Assembly (NCBI RefSeq): GCF_009938165.1
Contig: NZ_AP019649.1
Location: 682,001-746,000, forward strand
DNA from: Vibrio taketomensis
Lineage (GTDB): Bacteria > Pseudomonadota > Gammaproteobacteria > Enterobacterales > Vibrionaceae
Direction of reading: 5' to 3'
Length of the DNA stretch: 64,000 nt
A program made the position numbers and the translations under genes. The notes beneath the pieces are model-generated. The model searched no databases. It worked only from the letters and a program-made list of their open reading frames with translations, and had not been told where the DNA came from. Numbering within the stretch: position 1 is the first letter of the stretch; every line of letters begins with the position of its first letter. Of this stretch, positions 19,683 through 30,470 are shown piece by piece.

Positions 19683-21170
19683 ATGGTTCCTGTTGTTGCT
19701 CTAGTAGGGCGTCCGAACGTAGGTAAATCTACGTTGTTTAACCGCTTAACTCGTACACGTGATGCGCTAGTGGCGGACTTCCCTGGCTTAACTCGTGACC
19801 GTAAATATGGCCAAGCGAAGCTTGGTGAGCATGAATTTATCGTGATCGATACCGGCGGTATCGATGGCACGGAAGAAGGCGTAGAAACAAAAATGGCTCA
19901 GCAGTCGCTAGCGGCGATTGATGAAGCTGATGTTGTGTTATTTATGGTAGACGGCCGTGCTGGTCTAACCGCTGCCGATGAAGCGATTGCGCAACACCTA
20001 CGCAAACTTGAAAAACCAGCGATGCTGGTCGTGAACAAGATCGATGGCGTTGATGCAGATGCAGCAAGCGCTGAATTCTGGCAGCTTGGTATGGAAGAAA
20101 TGTACCAAATCGCTGCGGCTCATGGCCGTGGTGTTGCTGCACTTATCGATCTTGCGCTTAATCCATTTGCTGAAAAATTGATTGAACAAACTCAAGGCGA
20201 AATCTCTGATTTGACTGATTTTGAAGATCAAGAAGAAGAAAAACTGGATTACACCGAAGAAGAAGCGGAAGAAGAATTTAAACGCCTGCAAGATCAACCA
20301 ATCAAGCTAGCGATTATCGGTCGTCCAAACGTAGGTAAATCAACGCTAACTAACCGTATTTTAGGTGAAGAGCGTGTGGTTGTTTACGATATGCCAGGAA
20401 CGACTCGTGACTCTATCTATATTCCAATGGAACGTGATGGTCGTGAGTATGTACTGATCGATACCGCGGGTGTGCGTCGCCGTACTCGTATCAATGAAAC
20501 TGTTGAGAAGTTCTCAGTAGTAAAAACATTGAAAGCGGTTGAAGATGCAAACGTAGTTATGCTGGTTATCGATGCGCGCGAAAACATCTCAGATCAAGAT
20601 CTAAGCTTGCTTGGTTTTGCGTTAAACGCAGGTCGTTCAATCGTAATCGCCGTGAACAAATGGGATGGTTTGGATAACGACGTAAAAGAGTCAGTGAAGA
20701 AAGAGTTAGACCGTCGTCTAGGCTTCGTTGATTTTGCGCGTATTCACTTTATCTCTGCACTACACGGCACGGGTGTTGGTCACTTGTTTGAATCAGTACA
20801 AGAGGCGTACAAGTCAGCGACAACACGTGTAGGTACGTCAGTGCTCACACGCATCATGAAGATGGCGACGGATGATCACCAACCACCGATGGTTCGTGGC
20901 CGCCGTGTGAAACTGAAATATGCGCACGCAGGTGGCTACAACCCACCGATTATCGTAATCCACGGTAACCAGGTGAATGAACTGCCAGATTCATACAAAC
21001 GCTACCTAATGAACTACTACCGTAAGTCGCTAGAAATCATGGGTACGCCAATTCGTATTCAGTTCCAAAACAGTGCGAACCCATTTGAGGGTAAAACCAC
21101 TAAGATGACTCTGTCTCAGGAACGAAATCGTAAACGTATGATGAGCATGGTTAAAAACCGTAAAAAATAA
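19683..21170 (+). CDS. der: Ribosome biogenesis GTPase Der (EngA)
   Basis: Der is an essential tandem GTPase for 50S subunit maturation. Two complete G domains are visible: the P-loop GRPNVGKST occurs at about residues 8-16 and again near 213, each followed by DxxG (DTGG; DTAG) and NKxD (NKID; NKWD). A very acidic linker ([19 protein letters not shown]) joins them, and a KH-like C-terminal domain ends in a basic tail ([17 protein letters not shown]). The length of 495 residues fits Vibrio Der. It is transcribed separately from bamB with its own terminator. Confidence 0.98.
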   Translation: MVPVVALVGRPNVGKSTLFNRLTRTRDALVADFPGLTRDRKYGQAKLGEHEFIVIDTGGIDGTEEGVETKMAQQSLAAIDEADVVLFMVDGRAGLTAADEAIAQHLRKLEKPAMLVVNKIDGVDADAASAEFWQLGMEEMYQIAAAHGRGVAALIDLALNPFAEKLIEQTQGEISDLTDFEDQEEEKLDYTEEEAEEEFKRLQDQPIKLAIIGRPNVGKSTLTNRILGEERVVVYDMPGTTRDSIYIPMERDGREYVLIDTAGVRRRTRINETVEKFSVVKTLKAVEDANVVMLVIDARENISDQDLSLLGFALNAGRSIVIAVNKWDGLDNDVKESVKKELDRRLGFVDFARIHFISALHGTGVGHLFESVQEAYKSATTRVGTSVLTRIMKMATDDHQPPMVRGRRVKLKYAHAGGYNPPIIVIHGNQVNELPDSYKRYLMNYYRKSLEIMGTPIRIQFQNSANPFEGKTTKMTLSQERNRKRMMSMVKNRKK

Positions 21171-21183
21171 GCAATAGTTTGCA

Positions 21184-21214
21184 AAAAGCGCCTACAATAT
21201 GGGCGCTTTTTTTA
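21184..21214 (+). terminator. Rho-independent terminator of der
   Basis: AAAAGCGCC pairs with GGGCGCTTTT around a TACAATAT loop and a T-run follows. Confidence 0.85.
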
Positions 21215-21243
21215 TGTCTACAGAAAACTGAATCGAAAATACA

Positions 21244-22116
21244 ATGAATGTAACTCCGACCATTACTCAATTTTGCCACCAAACTTGGCAACTAAATGCT
21301 CAAGTCCAACTTACTCAAGTTGCTGATGACAAGTGCTATATCGTGACCGATAAAACCCCTTTTCATCCAGTGAGCCATATTTGGCCTGATCACCCTGCTG
21401 ATAAAGGCAGCATTACAATTAATGGTTGCAGTCACGATGTTATCGACTGTTTGGTTGGTGCAGTGGAACTAACTAGCAATACTCTGTACGTCGATGAAGC
21501 AATCCCTGTAAAACGCGATCAGGAAGGTTGGGTGTTTGTCGTCGTGCATGTGGTTGAAGCGGAAAAAGCAGTCGTTTGTGCTGGCGATAGCGTGGAATTA
21601 ACGGTGAATAAAGCTTATCAACAAGCATTGAGCCGTGGCCATAGTGCCGGGCACCTGGCTTTGTTAGCATTAAATAAGATCTTAACCGTACATGGATACT
21701 GGCGCAAAGATGCTGAGCGTAAAGATCCGCTTGGTCACTATGATTTTAATAATTATGCGCAAGAAACCAGCACTGTCAGTGAAAATCACTGCTTGGATAC
21801 TTACCGATTGGGTAAAACATTACGCAAACGTGGTTTAAACAGCGCTGATGTTATTACTGACTTAGATAAGATTGAAAATCTTATTAATCAACAGGTTAAT
21901 GAATGGTTGGCGAATGGTAGTGCGGTGATAATGCAGTGTGATGGTGAGTGTTTGACTGATTCGCGTTACTGGCGTTGTGATTTAAGCCGTGATGAATCAG
22001 TGGTGATCCCTTGTGGTGGTACTCATGTCGATAGTCTGACTGAGATCACAAAAATCATAATAACGCTGCGAGAGGTTGAAGCAAATTACATTGAAATGCA
22101 GACCGATGTAAATTGA
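21244..22116 (+). CDS. AlaX-like alanyl-tRNA editing protein
   Basis: A free-standing relative of the AlaRS editing domain that hydrolyses mischarged Ser- or Gly-tRNAAla. The zinc site is visible as HxxxH in RGHSAGHLALLAL (about residues 133-145) and CxxxH in IPCGGTHVDSL near residue 257. At 290 residues it matches the longer AlaX types, and it lacks the AlaRS aminoacylation core. The substrate cannot be told from sequence alone. It begins 29 bases after the der terminator, so it likely has its own promoter. Confidence 0.88.
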   Translation: MNVTPTITQFCHQTWQLNAQVQLTQVADDKCYIVTDKTPFHPVSHIWPDHPADKGSITINGCSHDVIDCLVGAVELTSNTLYVDEAIPVKRDQEGWVFVVVHVVEAEKAVVCAGDSVELTVNKAYQQALSRGHSAGHLALLALNKILTVHGYWRKDAERKDPLGHYDFNNYAQETSTVSENHCLDTYRLGKTLRKRGLNSADVITDLDKIENLINQQVNEWLANGSAVIMQCDGECLTDSRYWRCDLSRDESVVIPCGGTHVDSLTEITKIIITLREVEANYIEMQTDVN

Positions 22117-22433
22117 AATACACCAATATTCGATTGTATTTATAATTAACTGAAAATGCAATATGTTAGTATTTTTGGATTTAAATTCTGTATAAAATCC
22201 AAAAACAGGATATGTAACTTATGCTTTCGGTATGTGGTGATATAAATGTTCTAATCGATGCGGATCGCTGATCAAAATGGCTTTCGCCGATGATCCTATA
22301 AAGATCATTATGTTCAATTGATGGCATTGTAGTCAATTAAACGTTTGCGTCGAATTGTGCTGATTGAGATCAACATCAACCGTAAAATAGATCGCCACAA
22401 TAAGATCAATATCGTTTCAGTAGGGATAGTTAA
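22117..22433 (+). other. Intergenic region between the AlaX-like gene and yfgJ
   Basis: 317 AT-rich bases. They contain the hairpin at 22172-22205 that probably ends the upstream gene; the rest is presumably the yfgJ promoter. No gene was seen. Confidence 0.5.
22172..22205 (+). terminator. AT-rich terminator-like hairpin after the AlaX-like gene
   Basis: A perfect 11-bp stem TTTTTGGATTT (22172-22182) / AAATCCAAAAA (22195-22205). There is no long T-run on the plus strand, so the call is moderate. Confidence 0.45.
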
Positions 22434-22658
22434 ATGAATCAAGATCCGTGTCCTAAGTGCCAGCATCCGTTGGTATGGCAAGGCCAGTATCATTGCGAGC
22501 ATTGTGTGCAGGACTATATCAAAGTCGGTTTCTGTCCGGATTGTGAGGCGCAGTTAGAGAAGTTGCAAGCATGTGGTGCAGCCAATTACTTTTGCAATAG
22601 TTGTAATGAACTGAAATCCAAATCGCGGGTGCGCTTTGAGTATCGCGCAACTGAGTAG
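22434..22658 (+). CDS. yfgJ: Zinc-ribbon protein, YfgJ family
   Basis: A 74-residue protein made of two zinc ribbons: CPKCQHPL...CEHC at residues 6-23 and CPDCEAQ...CNSCNE at about 34-59, eight cysteines in CxxC pairs. This is the YfgJ family, also located between der and xseA in E. coli; its function is unknown. A GTAGGGA ribosome site precedes the ATG. It converges with xseA. Confidence 0.88.
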   Translation: MNQDPCPKCQHPLVWQGQYHCEHCVQDYIKVGFCPDCEAQLEKLQACGAANYFCNSCNELKSKSRVRFEYRATE

Positions 22659-22690
22659 TGGGTTGATGTAAGCTTGGAGTGTGTGAACCG

Positions 22691-24022
22691 TTAGTTGACG
22701 GTTGAGCGAACTTCACCATCAACAAGACGGGTGACCAGTGTGTCGCCCGTTTTTAATTGGCTGGTTGAGTGAATCACATCACCGTGGTCGTTTTGGGTGA
22801 TCGAATAGCCACGTTTAAGTGTCGCTAATGGACTAACGGTATCGAGTTTTTCAGCGGCCAGTGCGAGTTGATGACGTGCTTTAAGCAGTTTTCTGTCCAT
22901 CGCATCCAGCAGTTTTTGCTCGACACGCGCCAAAGCCGCTTGCTGCGAACTGAGGCGTTTTGCTGGTGAGTTGAGTTGAATGCGATGTAGTTGACGCTCA
23001 ATCTTGTGTTGGTATTGAGTGATGTAGCGCTGCATTGCCCGTTGCAAACGAGCATCTAATTCATCCAACTGCTGACTTTGACGCTGCAGTTGTTGATTAG
23101 GGTGCTGTCTCTCAAGGCGGTGCTCAAGCTGGCGCATTTGCTGCTTTTGTTCTGCAAAGTAATAGCGCATAGCGGCAAATAATTTTTGCTCACGAGTGGC
23201 AAGGCCTTGTGCTTTATGGCTGTTATCACGACTAACTAATTCAGCGGCAGCAGATGGCGTAGGCGCACGCATATCGGCAACAAAGTCGGCGATAGTCACA
23301 TCGACTTCATGGCCAACCGCACTGATGATCGGGATCTGACTAGCCGCAATCGTTCTGGCTAAGATCTCGTTGTTAAAACACCATAGATCTTCCAGTGAAC
23401 CGCCACCACGACCAACGATTAATACGTCACACTCATTACGGCTATTCGCACAACCAATCGCTTGGGCGATCTGAATGGCCGCGTCTTCACCTTGCACCAT
23501 CGTTGGATAAATCACTACTGGCAGTGTTGGATCGCGACGTTTTAGCACATCGAGAATGTCGTAAAGTGCTGCGCCGGTTTTTGAGGTCACAATACCCACG
23601 CATTTGGGATGTTCTGGCAAAGGTTGCTTATTGGTTTGAGCAAGTAAGCCCTCTGCTGCCAGCTTCATTTTGAGTTGTTCAAATTGTTGCTGTAGGCGGC
23701 CATCACCTTCGGCCTGCATACTTTCGATGATCAGTTGATAGTCACCACGCGGCTCATAAAGAGACAAACGGGCTTTAACCAGCACTTGATTACCGTTAGC
23801 AGGTTTAAATGAAGTATGTCGATTGTTGCCACGGAACATGGCGCATTTGACTTGGGCACGAGCGTCTTTCAGTGTGAAATACCAGTGACCAGAGACAGGA
23901 GCAGAGAAGTTTGAAATCTCACCAACTAGCCAAACAATCCCCATTTCGTTCTCAAGCAAAAGGCGTACTTCTGCGTTAAGTCTCGATACAGTAAAGATAT
24001 TTTGGTTGGTCAGAGATGACAA
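22691..24022 (-). CDS. xseA: Exodeoxyribonuclease VII large subunit
   Basis: XseA with XseB degrades single-stranded DNA to oligonucleotides. An N-terminal OB fold begins [20 protein letters not shown] and contains [19 protein letters not shown]; the catalytic domain has [16 protein letters not shown] long Gln/Arg-rich coiled coil follows from about residue 260, then the C-terminal [13 protein letters not shown] segment. I place the start at a TTG (24020-24022), giving [11 protein letters not shown], which agrees with the family N-terminus. An earlier TTG at 24076 would add a hydrophobic stretch not typical of XseA. It is divergent from guaB. Confidence 0.93.
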   Translation of the reverse strand: MSSLTNQNIFTVSRLNAEVRLLLENEMGIVWLVGEISNFSAPVSGHWYFTLKDARAQVKCAMFRGNNRHTSFKPANGNQVLVKARLSLYEPRGDYQLIIESMQAEGDGRLQQQFEQLKMKLAAEGLLAQTNKQPLPEHPKCVGIVTSKTGAALYDILDVLKRRDPTLPVVIYPTMVQGEDAAIQIAQAIGCANSRNECDVLIVGRGGGSLEDLWCFNNEILARTIAASQIPIISAVGHEVDVTIADFVADMRAPTPSAAAELVSRDNSHKAQGLATREQKLFAAMRYYFAEQKQQMRQLEHRLERQHPNQQLQRQSQQLDELDARLQRAMQRYITQYQHKIERQLHRIQLNSPAKRLSSQQAALARVEQKLLDAMDRKLLKARHQLALAAEKLDTVSPLATLKRGYSITQNDHGDVIHSTSQLKTGDTLVTRLVDGEVRSTVN

Positions 24023-24107
24023 GGCTAATCTCGTAGGCGTGAGTATGGAAATTAGCGGCAATATAATACATAGCAAGGGGTAATTGCAAGAAAAAAATTT
24101 AAAAAAT

Positions 24108-24150
24108 TTGTAGTCAAGCGATTATCTTCACCGTATAATCCCACCGCAAT
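24108..24150 (+). promoter_or_regulatory. Probable guaB promoter
   Basis: A perfect -10 TATAAT lies at 24134-24139, followed by a GC-rich CCCACCG stretch at about 24141-24147, as in stringently controlled promoters. The -35 is uncertain; TTGTAG at 24108 is about 20 bases away, longer than ideal. Confidence 0.5.
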
Positions 24151-24252
24151 ATCTAATCCAAATGCAACTTTGTTATCCCAACAGGTTGTACTCATTATGC
24201 GAAACGATGAGATTGGATTATCCCTTTACCTATCTATTGTGAGATATTGCAA

Positions 24253-25716
24253 ATGCTAAGAATTGCCAAAGAAGCGCTGACATTCGACGACGTACTACTC
24301 GTGCCAGCTCACTCCACCGTTCTCCCAAACACAGCTGATCTTCGCACTCAGCTTACTAAGAACATCACTCTAAACATTCCAATGATTTCGGCGTCTATGG
24401 ACACCGTAACAGAAGCTCGTCTAGCAATCGCGCTAGCGCAAGAGGGTGGCATTGGCTTTATCCACAAAAACATGTCTATTGAGCAGCAAGCTGCCGAAGT
24501 TCGTGCGGTTAAAAAGTACGAATCTGGTGTAGTTACTGATCCTGTAACAGTAAGCCCTGAAGCGACGATCGCTGAAGTGGTTGCTCTTACCGATAAGCAC
24601 GGTTTTGCTGGTTTCCCAGTGGTAACAGAAAGTAATGAGCTAGTGGGTATCATTACTGGTCGTGACGTACGTTTTGTGACTGATCTTTCTAAGAAAGTAT
24701 CAGTAGTGATGACGCCTAAAGAGCGTCTAGCAGCGGTAAAAGAAGGTGCAACACGTGAAGAAGTGCAAGAAAAAATGCACGAAGCACGCGTTGAGAAAGT
24801 ACTGGTTGTTAATGATGACTTCCAACTAACCGGTATGATTACGGCAAAAGACTTCCATAAAGCAGAAACTAAACCAAACGCATGTAAAGATGCGCAAGGT
24901 CGTCTACGCGTAGGTGCTGCAGTAGGCGCAGGCGCAGGTAACGAAGAGCGTGTTAAAGCGCTAGTTGAAGCAGGCGTTGACGTTCTACTTATCGACTCTT
25001 CACACGGTCACTCAGAAGGTGTGCTAAACCGTATCCGCGAAACTCGCGCTGCATACCCAGAGCTTGACATCATCGGCGGTAACGTAGCGACTGGCGCTGG
25101 CGCTAAAGCACTTATCGAAGCGGGTGTTAGTGCAGTGAAAGTCGGTATCGGCCCTGGTTCTATCTGTACAACTCGTATCGTCACAGGCGTTGGTGTTCCA
25201 CAAATCACAGCAATTGCAGATGCTGCAGAAGTAGCGAATGAATTCGGTATCCCAGTTATCGCTGACGGTGGTATCCGTTTCTCTGGCGATATCTGTAAAG
25301 CAATCGTTGCTGGCGCATCATGTGTGATGGTTGGTTCTATGTTCGCAGGTACTGAAGAAGCACCAGGTGAAGTGATTCTTTACAACGGTCGTTCATACAA
25401 AGCATACCGCGGCATGGGTTCACTAGGTGCAATGTCACAAGGTTCTTCTGACCGTTACTTCCAATCTGATAATGCTGCAGACAAGCTAGTACCAGAAGGT
25501 ATTGAAGGTCGTATCGCATACAAAGGTCTACTAAAAGAGATCGTTCACCAGCAAATGGGTGGTCTTCGTTCAAGCATGGGTCTGACTGGCTCAGCAACGA
25601 TCGAAGCGATGCGTACTAAAGCTGAATTCGTTCGCATCTCTGGTGCGGGCATGGCTGAGTCGCACGTACACGACGTTCAAATTACTAAGGAAGCACCAAA
25701 CTACCGTCGCGGTTAA
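24253..25716 (+). CDS. guaB: Inosine-5'-monophosphate dehydrogenase
   Basis: GuaB oxidises IMP to XMP, the committed step of GMP synthesis. The TIM barrel starts [15 protein letters not shown]; two CBS domains are inserted at about residues 92-205. The catalytic loop [15 protein letters not shown] holds the active-site Cys (about residue 305), and [25 protein letters not shown] and the mobile flap with [10 protein letters not shown] follow. ATG at 24253 gives 487 residues; the TTG two codons upstream was rejected. guaA follows after 223 bases containing two hairpins and a PurR box. Confidence 0.98.
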   Translation: MLRIAKEALTFDDVLLVPAHSTVLPNTADLRTQLTKNITLNIPMISASMDTVTEARLAIALAQEGGIGFIHKNMSIEQQAAEVRAVKKYESGVVTDPVTVSPEATIAEVVALTDKHGFAGFPVVTESNELVGIITGRDVRFVTDLSKKVSVVMTPKERLAAVKEGATREEVQEKMHEARVEKVLVVNDDFQLTGMITAKDFHKAETKPNACKDAQGRLRVGAAVGAGAGNEERVKALVEAGVDVLLIDSSHGHSEGVLNRIRETRAAYPELDIIGGNVATGAGAKALIEAGVSAVKVGIGPGSICTTRIVTGVGVPQITAIADAAEVANEFGIPVIADGGIRFSGDICKAIVAGASCVMVGSMFAGTEEAPGEVILYNGRSYKAYRGMGSLGAMSQGSSDRYFQSDNAADKLVPEGIEGRIAYKGLLKEIVHQQMGGLRSSMGLTGSATIEAMRTKAEFVRISGAGMAESHVHDVQITKEAPNYRRG

Positions 25717-25749
25717 TTTTTATAGGTGGTTTCACTTAATAGCGCTATC

Positions 25750-25790
25750 GAAAGTGCGTATTTATTGCAATAAACGACGCGCTTTCTTTA
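25750..25790 (+). terminator. Hairpin terminator after guaB
   Basis: A long hairpin: GAAAGTGCGT with ACGCGCTTTC as the outer stem and TTTATT-GC-AATAAA as the inner stem (25750-25786), followed by TTTATT. Confidence 0.65.
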
Positions 25791-25848
25791 TTAATTATTG
25801 AATGCCTGTTGAGTGAAATACCGTCGTAAAAATAAAACTATACATTCG

Positions 25849-25864
25849 ACGTAAACGTTTGCTT
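25849..25864 (+). promoter_or_regulatory. Candidate PurR operator upstream of guaA
   Basis: ACGTAAACGTTTGCTT matches the purine repressor consensus ACGCAAACGTTTGCGT at 14 of 16 positions by direct comparison and is nearly palindromic. The position, about 75 bases ahead of guaA, and the gene function fit PurR control. Confidence 0.7.
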
Positions 25865-25885
25865 TTTTCCTTGATGCATTGATAA

Positions 25886-25911
25886 GAGGCGGGTAAACTC
25901 GCCTCCGTTTT
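25886..25911 (+). terminator. Hairpin with T-run in the guaA leader
   Basis: The stem GAGGCG (25886-25891) / CGCCTC (25900-25905) is followed by CGTTTTC. It lies between the PurR box and guaA, so it may be a leaky terminator or attenuator rather than a full stop. Confidence 0.5.
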
Positions 25912-25939
25912 CATAACCTAGCTTATAAGACTGCTCAAA

Positions 25940-27493
25940 ATGACTAAAAATATCCATGACCAACGTATTCTGATCCTGGACTTCGGTTCTCAATACACTC
26001 AGCTTGTTGCGCGCCGCGTTCGTGAAATCGGTGTTTACTGTGAACTATGGAGCTGGGATGTAGAAGAAGCGGATATTCGTGAATTCAATCCAGACGGTAT
26101 CATTCTATCTGGTGGTCCAGAAAGCGTAACGGAAGAAAACTCTCCACGCGCTCCACAATACGTATTTGACTCTGGCGTGCCAGTACTAGGTGTATGTTAC
26201 GGCATGCAAACTATGGCAGAGCAGCTAGGCGGTAAAGTAGCAGGTTCAACTGAGCGTGAATTTGGCTACGCACAAGTTAAAGTTTCTGGCGAATCTGCAA
26301 TCTTTAAAGATCTTGAGCTAACTCAAGATGTGTGGATGAGCCACGGTGACAAAGTAGTAGAAATTCCAGCAGACTTCGTGAAAGTTGGCGAAACGGACAC
26401 TTGTCCTTACGCTGCAATGGCGAACGAAGAGAAGAAATACTACGGTGTACAATTCCACCCAGAAGTAACGCACACCAAAGGCGGCATGCAAATGCTTGAG
26501 AACTTTGTTCTTGGCGTATGTGGTTGTGAGCGTCTTTGGACTTCTGAATCTATCATCGAAGATGCAGTTGCACGTATCAAAGAGCAAGTAGGTGAGGACG
26601 AAGTTATCCTTGGCCTTTCTGGTGGTGTGGACTCTTCAGTAGTTGCTATGCTGGTTCACCGTGCCATTGGCGACAAGCTAACATGTGTATTCGTTGATAA
26701 CGGTCTACTTCGTCTAAACGAAGGTCAGCAAGTAATGGATATGTTTGGCGACAAGTTCGGTCTAAACATCATCAAAGTTGACGCAGAAGAGCGTTTCCTA
26801 GAAGCACTTAAAGGTAAGTCAGATCCTGAAGAGAAGCGTAAGACTATCGGTCACGTATTCGTAGACGTATTCGATGAAGAGTCTAAGAAGCTTAAGAATG
26901 CGAAATGGTTGGCACAAGGTACTATTTACCCTGACGTAATCGAATCAGCGGCTTCTAAAACGGGTAAAGCGCACGTGATCAAATCACACCACAACGTGGG
27001 CGGTCTACCAGAAGAGATGGCGATGGGTCTGGTTGAGCCACTACGTGAACTATTTAAAGATGAAGTGCGTAAGATTGGTCTAGAGCTAGGTCTTCCGTAC
27101 AACATGCTTTACCGTCACCCATTCCCAGGTCCTGGTCTAGGTGTTCGTGTTCTTGGCGAGATCAAGAAAGAGTACTGTGACTTGCTACGTCGCGCTGACG
27201 CTATCTTTATTGAAGAGCTTCATGCAGCAGACCTATACGATAAAGTATCGCAAGCATTTACCGTATTCCTACCAGTACGTTCAGTAGGCGTAATGGGCGA
27301 TGGCCGTAAATACGATTGGGTTGTTTCACTGCGCGCAGTAGAAACGATCGACTTTATGACCGCACATTGGGCACACCTACCATACGACTTCCTAGGTAAG
27401 GTTTCTAACCGTATCATCAACGAAGTGAATGGTATCTCTCGTGTTGTTTACGATATCTCTGGTAAACCACCAGCGACAATCGAATGGGAATAA
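25940..27493 (+). CDS. guaA: GMP synthase (glutamine-hydrolysing)
   Basis: GuaA aminates XMP to GMP using glutamine and ATP. The class I glutamine amidotransferase domain has the nucleophile in [12 protein letters not shown] and the His-Glu dyad in [10 protein letters not shown]. The ATP pyrophosphatase domain shows the PP-loop [14 protein letters not shown], and the dimerisation domain carries [15 protein letters not shown] and ends PPATIEWE. The length of 517 residues is standard. A terminator follows. Confidence 0.98.
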   Translation: MTKNIHDQRILILDFGSQYTQLVARRVREIGVYCELWSWDVEEADIREFNPDGIILSGGPESVTEENSPRAPQYVFDSGVPVLGVCYGMQTMAEQLGGKVAGSTEREFGYAQVKVSGESAIFKDLELTQDVWMSHGDKVVEIPADFVKVGETDTCPYAAMANEEKKYYGVQFHPEVTHTKGGMQMLENFVLGVCGCERLWTSESIIEDAVARIKEQVGEDEVILGLSGGVDSSVVAMLVHRAIGDKLTCVFVDNGLLRLNEGQQVMDMFGDKFGLNIIKVDAEERFLEALKGKSDPEEKRKTIGHVFVDVFDEESKKLKNAKWLAQGTIYPDVIESAASKTGKAHVIKSHHNVGGLPEEMAMGLVEPLRELFKDEVRKIGLELGLPYNMLYRHPFPGPGLGVRVLGEIKKEYCDLLRRADAIFIEELHAADLYDKVSQAFTVFLPVRSVGVMGDGRKYDWVVSLRAVETIDFMTAHWAHLPYDFLGKVSNRIINEVNGISRVVYDISGKPPATIEWE

Positions 27494-27529
27494 TTTCTCG
27501 TATTTCGCGTAGAAACTAAAATTTTAAAG

Positions 27530-27551
27530 CCAGCCTTCGGGCTGGTTTTTG
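27530..27551 (+). terminator. Rho-independent terminator of guaA
   Basis: CCAGCC-TTCG-GGCTGG (27530-27545) with a stable TTCG tetraloop is followed by TTTTTG. Confidence 0.9.
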
Positions 27552-27813
27552 TTGCCAAAATGGGGATAAAAACATGAAATTGGTTAATTTATAAACTCAA
27601 TTGTAAGGATTGAATTGGCTGATATATATTAAAAATTGCTAAATATTAAAGATGTTGATGAATTTTAGGCGAAGATATTTGCTAAGTTCCTTATATTGCA
27701 TTGGTTGCACATTTACGCAATATAAGTTTTCAGTTAGTGCTGTTGTGTTTACTATTTAGCCCACTAAAATCTGCGCGTAATTTTTATCACATTTTTTGAA
27801 AAGGTACGCTTCG

Positions 27814-28407
27814 ATGTCAACAAAACTGGCTAACCCAGCCCCACTAGGTCTAATGGGTTTCGGTATGACTACAATCCTGCTAAATATCCATAACGCAGGC
27901 TTTTTCCCAATCGACTCAATGATTCTAGCAATGGGCATCTTCTACGGTGGTCTTGGCCAAGTGCTTGTGGGCATGATGTGTTTCAAACGTGGTGACACGT
28001 TTGGTACGACTGCGTTCACTTCTTACGGTCTTTTCTGGCTAACTCTTGTTGGTTTAATCGTTATGCCTGAAATGGGTCTACAAGCTAGCCCACATAGCTT
28101 CATGGGTTGGTACCTAGCGCTTTGGGGTATCTTCACTGGTTTCATGTTTATCGGTTCACTATGCTACCCAACAGCAAAACAAGTGGTGTTCGGTTCACTA
28201 ACCATCCTATTCTTCCTACTTGCAGCGCGTGATTTCACTGGCAGTACACTAATTGGTACTATCGCTGGTATCGAAGGTATCTTCTGTGGTGCAAGCGCAA
28301 TCTACTTTGCAATGGCGCAAGTGCTAAACAACGAATTTGGTCGCGTTGTACTACCAATCGGTGAAAAGCGCATCAAGCCAATCGTTGCTGAACAAGCGAC
28401 TGCTTAA
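27814..28407 (+). CDS. satP: Acetate/succinate uptake transporter SatP (GPR1/FUN34/YaaH family)
   Basis: A 197-residue six-helix membrane protein. The N-terminal signature [14 protein letters not shown], which lines the acetate path in this family, is at residues 5-18. Helices follow through [55 protein letters not shown] and [20 protein letters not shown]. The family imports acetate and succinate with protons. ATG at 27814 is used; a TTG six codons earlier is less likely. It is transcribed alone, ending at a terminator shared with the convergent symporter gene. Confidence 0.92.
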   Translation: MSTKLANPAPLGLMGFGMTTILLNIHNAGFFPIDSMILAMGIFYGGLGQVLVGMMCFKRGDTFGTTAFTSYGLFWLTLVGLIVMPEMGLQASPHSFMGWYLALWGIFTGFMFIGSLCYPTAKQVVFGSLTILFFLLAARDFTGSTLIGTIAGIEGIFCGASAIYFAMAQVLNNEFGRVVLPIGEKRIKPIVAEQATA

Positions 28408-28431
28408 GCCACAGCTTAAGAGCAATAAAAG

Positions 28432-28464
28432 AAAGGGGATAGCCATTGGCTATCCCCTTTTTGT
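28432..28464. terminator. Bidirectional terminator between satP and the AGCS symporter
   Basis: AAAGGGGATAGCCA pairs with TGGCTATCCCCTTT (28432-28460), with A-rich and T-rich flanks on either side. Confidence 0.88.
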
Positions 28465-28489
28465 TTTGGTTGTTAATTGATGTTAGTCG

Positions 28490-30046
28490 CTACGACGATG
28501 CATCGTTCACCATTTCTACTGGGCCATCTTTACTATCACTGGCTTCTTTTTCTTCACTAAGTTTACGGTAGCGCTTTTCCCAGTAATCAGCACCTTTAAT
28601 CCCAAGTTTGATTGGGTTAAAGGTAAAATCGGTCACGCCTTGTGCTTGCTGCTCCTCATAATCTTTTAGCGCAATAATGGCTGGTTTGGCTAAGAAGAAG
28701 ATGATCAAAATCCCGATGATGTTCAGCCATGCCATTAAGCCAACCCCAATATCACCCATTGCCCATGCAAGCCCAGCGGTTTTAACCGTGCCATAAAACA
28801 CCGATGAAATAAGAATCAACTTAAGGACGAACATCAGCCCACTGACTTTAAAGGTGCGTCGAATATAAGCGATGTTGGTTTCAGCGATGTAGTAGTAAGC
28901 CAAAATCGTGGTAAAAGCGAAGAAGAACAGTGCGACTGCAATAAATGGTTTACCGACGCCAGGCAGGGCACTTTCAACTGCCATTTGCGTAAATACCGGG
29001 CCATTAGCGCTAATGTCTGCCGCGATATTTTGTACCAAGAATGCTTCTCCCGCACCGTGCACGTTATATGCGCCGGTGATCAGAATCATAAACGCTGTCG
29101 CTGAACACACCAGTAGAGTATCAATATAGATAGAGAAGGATTGCACTAGCCCCTGCTGTGCAGGGTGATCAACGTTTGCCGCTGCTGCGGCATGTGGGCC
29201 AGTACCTTGACCGGCTTCATTAGAGTAAATACCACGTTTCACCCCCCAACCAATCGCCGCACCAAAGCCAGCCATAGGAGAGAACGCATCACCAACAATC
29301 ATTGCAATAACTGCAGGTACTTGACTGATGTTAAGGAGAATGATGACAAACGCTGTGATCACGTAGGCTAGGGCCATAAATGGCACCACGATTTGCGTGA
29401 AATGAGCGATACGTTTAACCCCACCAAAGATGATGAACGCTAGTATGATAGAGATAACTGTGCCGGTAAAAATTTTGGCGAAACTAAAAGTGCCGACAGC
29501 GGTTTCGATTAAAGGGCCAGAGCCGAATGCCGCTTCAACCGCATTACCGATGCTGTTGGATTGGACTCCGGGAAGCAATACACCACACGCAAAGATGGTG
29601 GCGATAGCAAAAAGCCACGCATACCACTTTTGCCCCATGGCTTTCTCAATATAGTACGCCGGACCACCGCGAAACTCACCATCGTCCTCTTCTTTGTAGA
29701 TCTGGGCTAGAGTCGATTCGGCATAAGCAGTCGCAGCGCCAAAAAATGCCACCATCCACATCCAAAATACTGCTCCAGGACCACCAAAGCCGATAGCGGC
29801 GGCGACGCCTGCAATGTTACCTGTACCTACGCGACCTGAAAGTGAAACCGCCAGTGCTTGGAAAGATGAGATACCCTTCTTCGAGCTTTTTCCCGAAAAG
29901 AGTAGTCGCCACATTTCAAAGAAATGACGGATCTGTACAAAACGAGTGATGATTGAGTAAAACAAGCCAGCACCAAGGCACAAATAGACCAGTGCTGGGC
30001 TCCATATAATTCCATTCAGAAAATTAACTAAATCCTGCATAAGCAT
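28490..30046 (-). CDS. Alanine or glycine:cation symporter (AGCS family)
   Basis: A 518-residue, roughly eleven-helix sodium-coupled amino-acid transporter (AlsT/DagA-like). Family signatures are ALAVSLSGRVGTGNIAGVAA near residue 65, FWMWMVAFFGAATAYAESTL, GVKRGIYSNEAGQGTGPHAA near 270 and an aromatic-rich FAFTTILAYYYIAETN. The C-terminus is a charged cytoplasmic tail (KLSEEKEASDSKDGPV). The substrate is probably alanine or glycine with Na+. Two starts nine bases... in frame are possible: ATG 30044-30046 and ATG 30038-30040; AGGGAAA precedes both. No glycine riboswitch was found upstream. Confidence 0.92.
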   Translation of the reverse strand: MLMQDLVNFLNGIIWSPALVYLCLGAGLFYSIITRFVQIRHFFEMWRLLFSGKSSKKGISSFQALAVSLSGRVGTGNIAGVAAAIGFGGPGAVFWMWMVAFFGAATAYAESTLAQIYKEEDDGEFRGGPAYYIEKAMGQKWYAWLFAIATIFACGVLLPGVQSNSIGNAVEAAFGSGPLIETAVGTFSFAKIFTGTVISIILAFIIFGGVKRIAHFTQIVVPFMALAYVITAFVIILLNISQVPAVIAMIVGDAFSPMAGFGAAIGWGVKRGIYSNEAGQGTGPHAAAAANVDHPAQQGLVQSFSIYIDTLLVCSATAFMILITGAYNVHGAGEAFLVQNIAADISANGPVFTQMAVESALPGVGKPFIAVALFFFAFTTILAYYYIAETNIAYIRRTFKVSGLMFVLKLILISSVFYGTVKTAGLAWAMGDIGVGLMAWLNIIGILIIFFLAKPAIIALKDYEEQQAQGVTDFTFNPIKLGIKGADYWEKRYRKLSEEKEASDSKDGPVEMVNDASS

Positions 30047-30470
30047 TTTCCCTGTTAGTAAGCAATATCCGTTTAATGTTGTGTTTGTTATTAGTGTTGA
30101 ATGTCAGAATGTTAACCTTTTCATAACACGATCGCTAAATGGAAATAACTATATTTGTGAACTTAGTGATACTTGGCACAAAATGCTAAGTTTTCTTAGA
30201 AAGATGGTGCTGTGATTGGTAAATAATTTTCCAGGTCAAAAATGAACTAAAAATTGATTGAATATGCAGAGTAATGAATGGAGGGTTATGGTGAAATTTG
30301 ACAGAATTGTGCTCTAAATTGCGGTTAGGTTAATAGTGAATCGTTTTATTGGTGATAAATGAGGGGAATACATTTAAAACGATAAAGCTCAAAACTCTAT
30401 TTTTTGCTGCTTTATTCGTCGTTGAGAAAAGCGCATGATGACGCTTTATTGCACAAATCATGGATGAGTT
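30047..30470. other. Divergent promoter region between the AGCS symporter and metY
   Basis: 424 AT-rich bases carrying the divergent promoters. No riboswitch, MetJ box repeat, small gene or strong palindrome was recognised. Confidence 0.5.

Noticed and set aside
30047..30470. Possible glycine riboswitch ahead of the alanine/glycine symporter
   Set aside because: Some Vibrio symporter genes carry one, but none of the conserved aptamer segments was found in this region on the minus strand.
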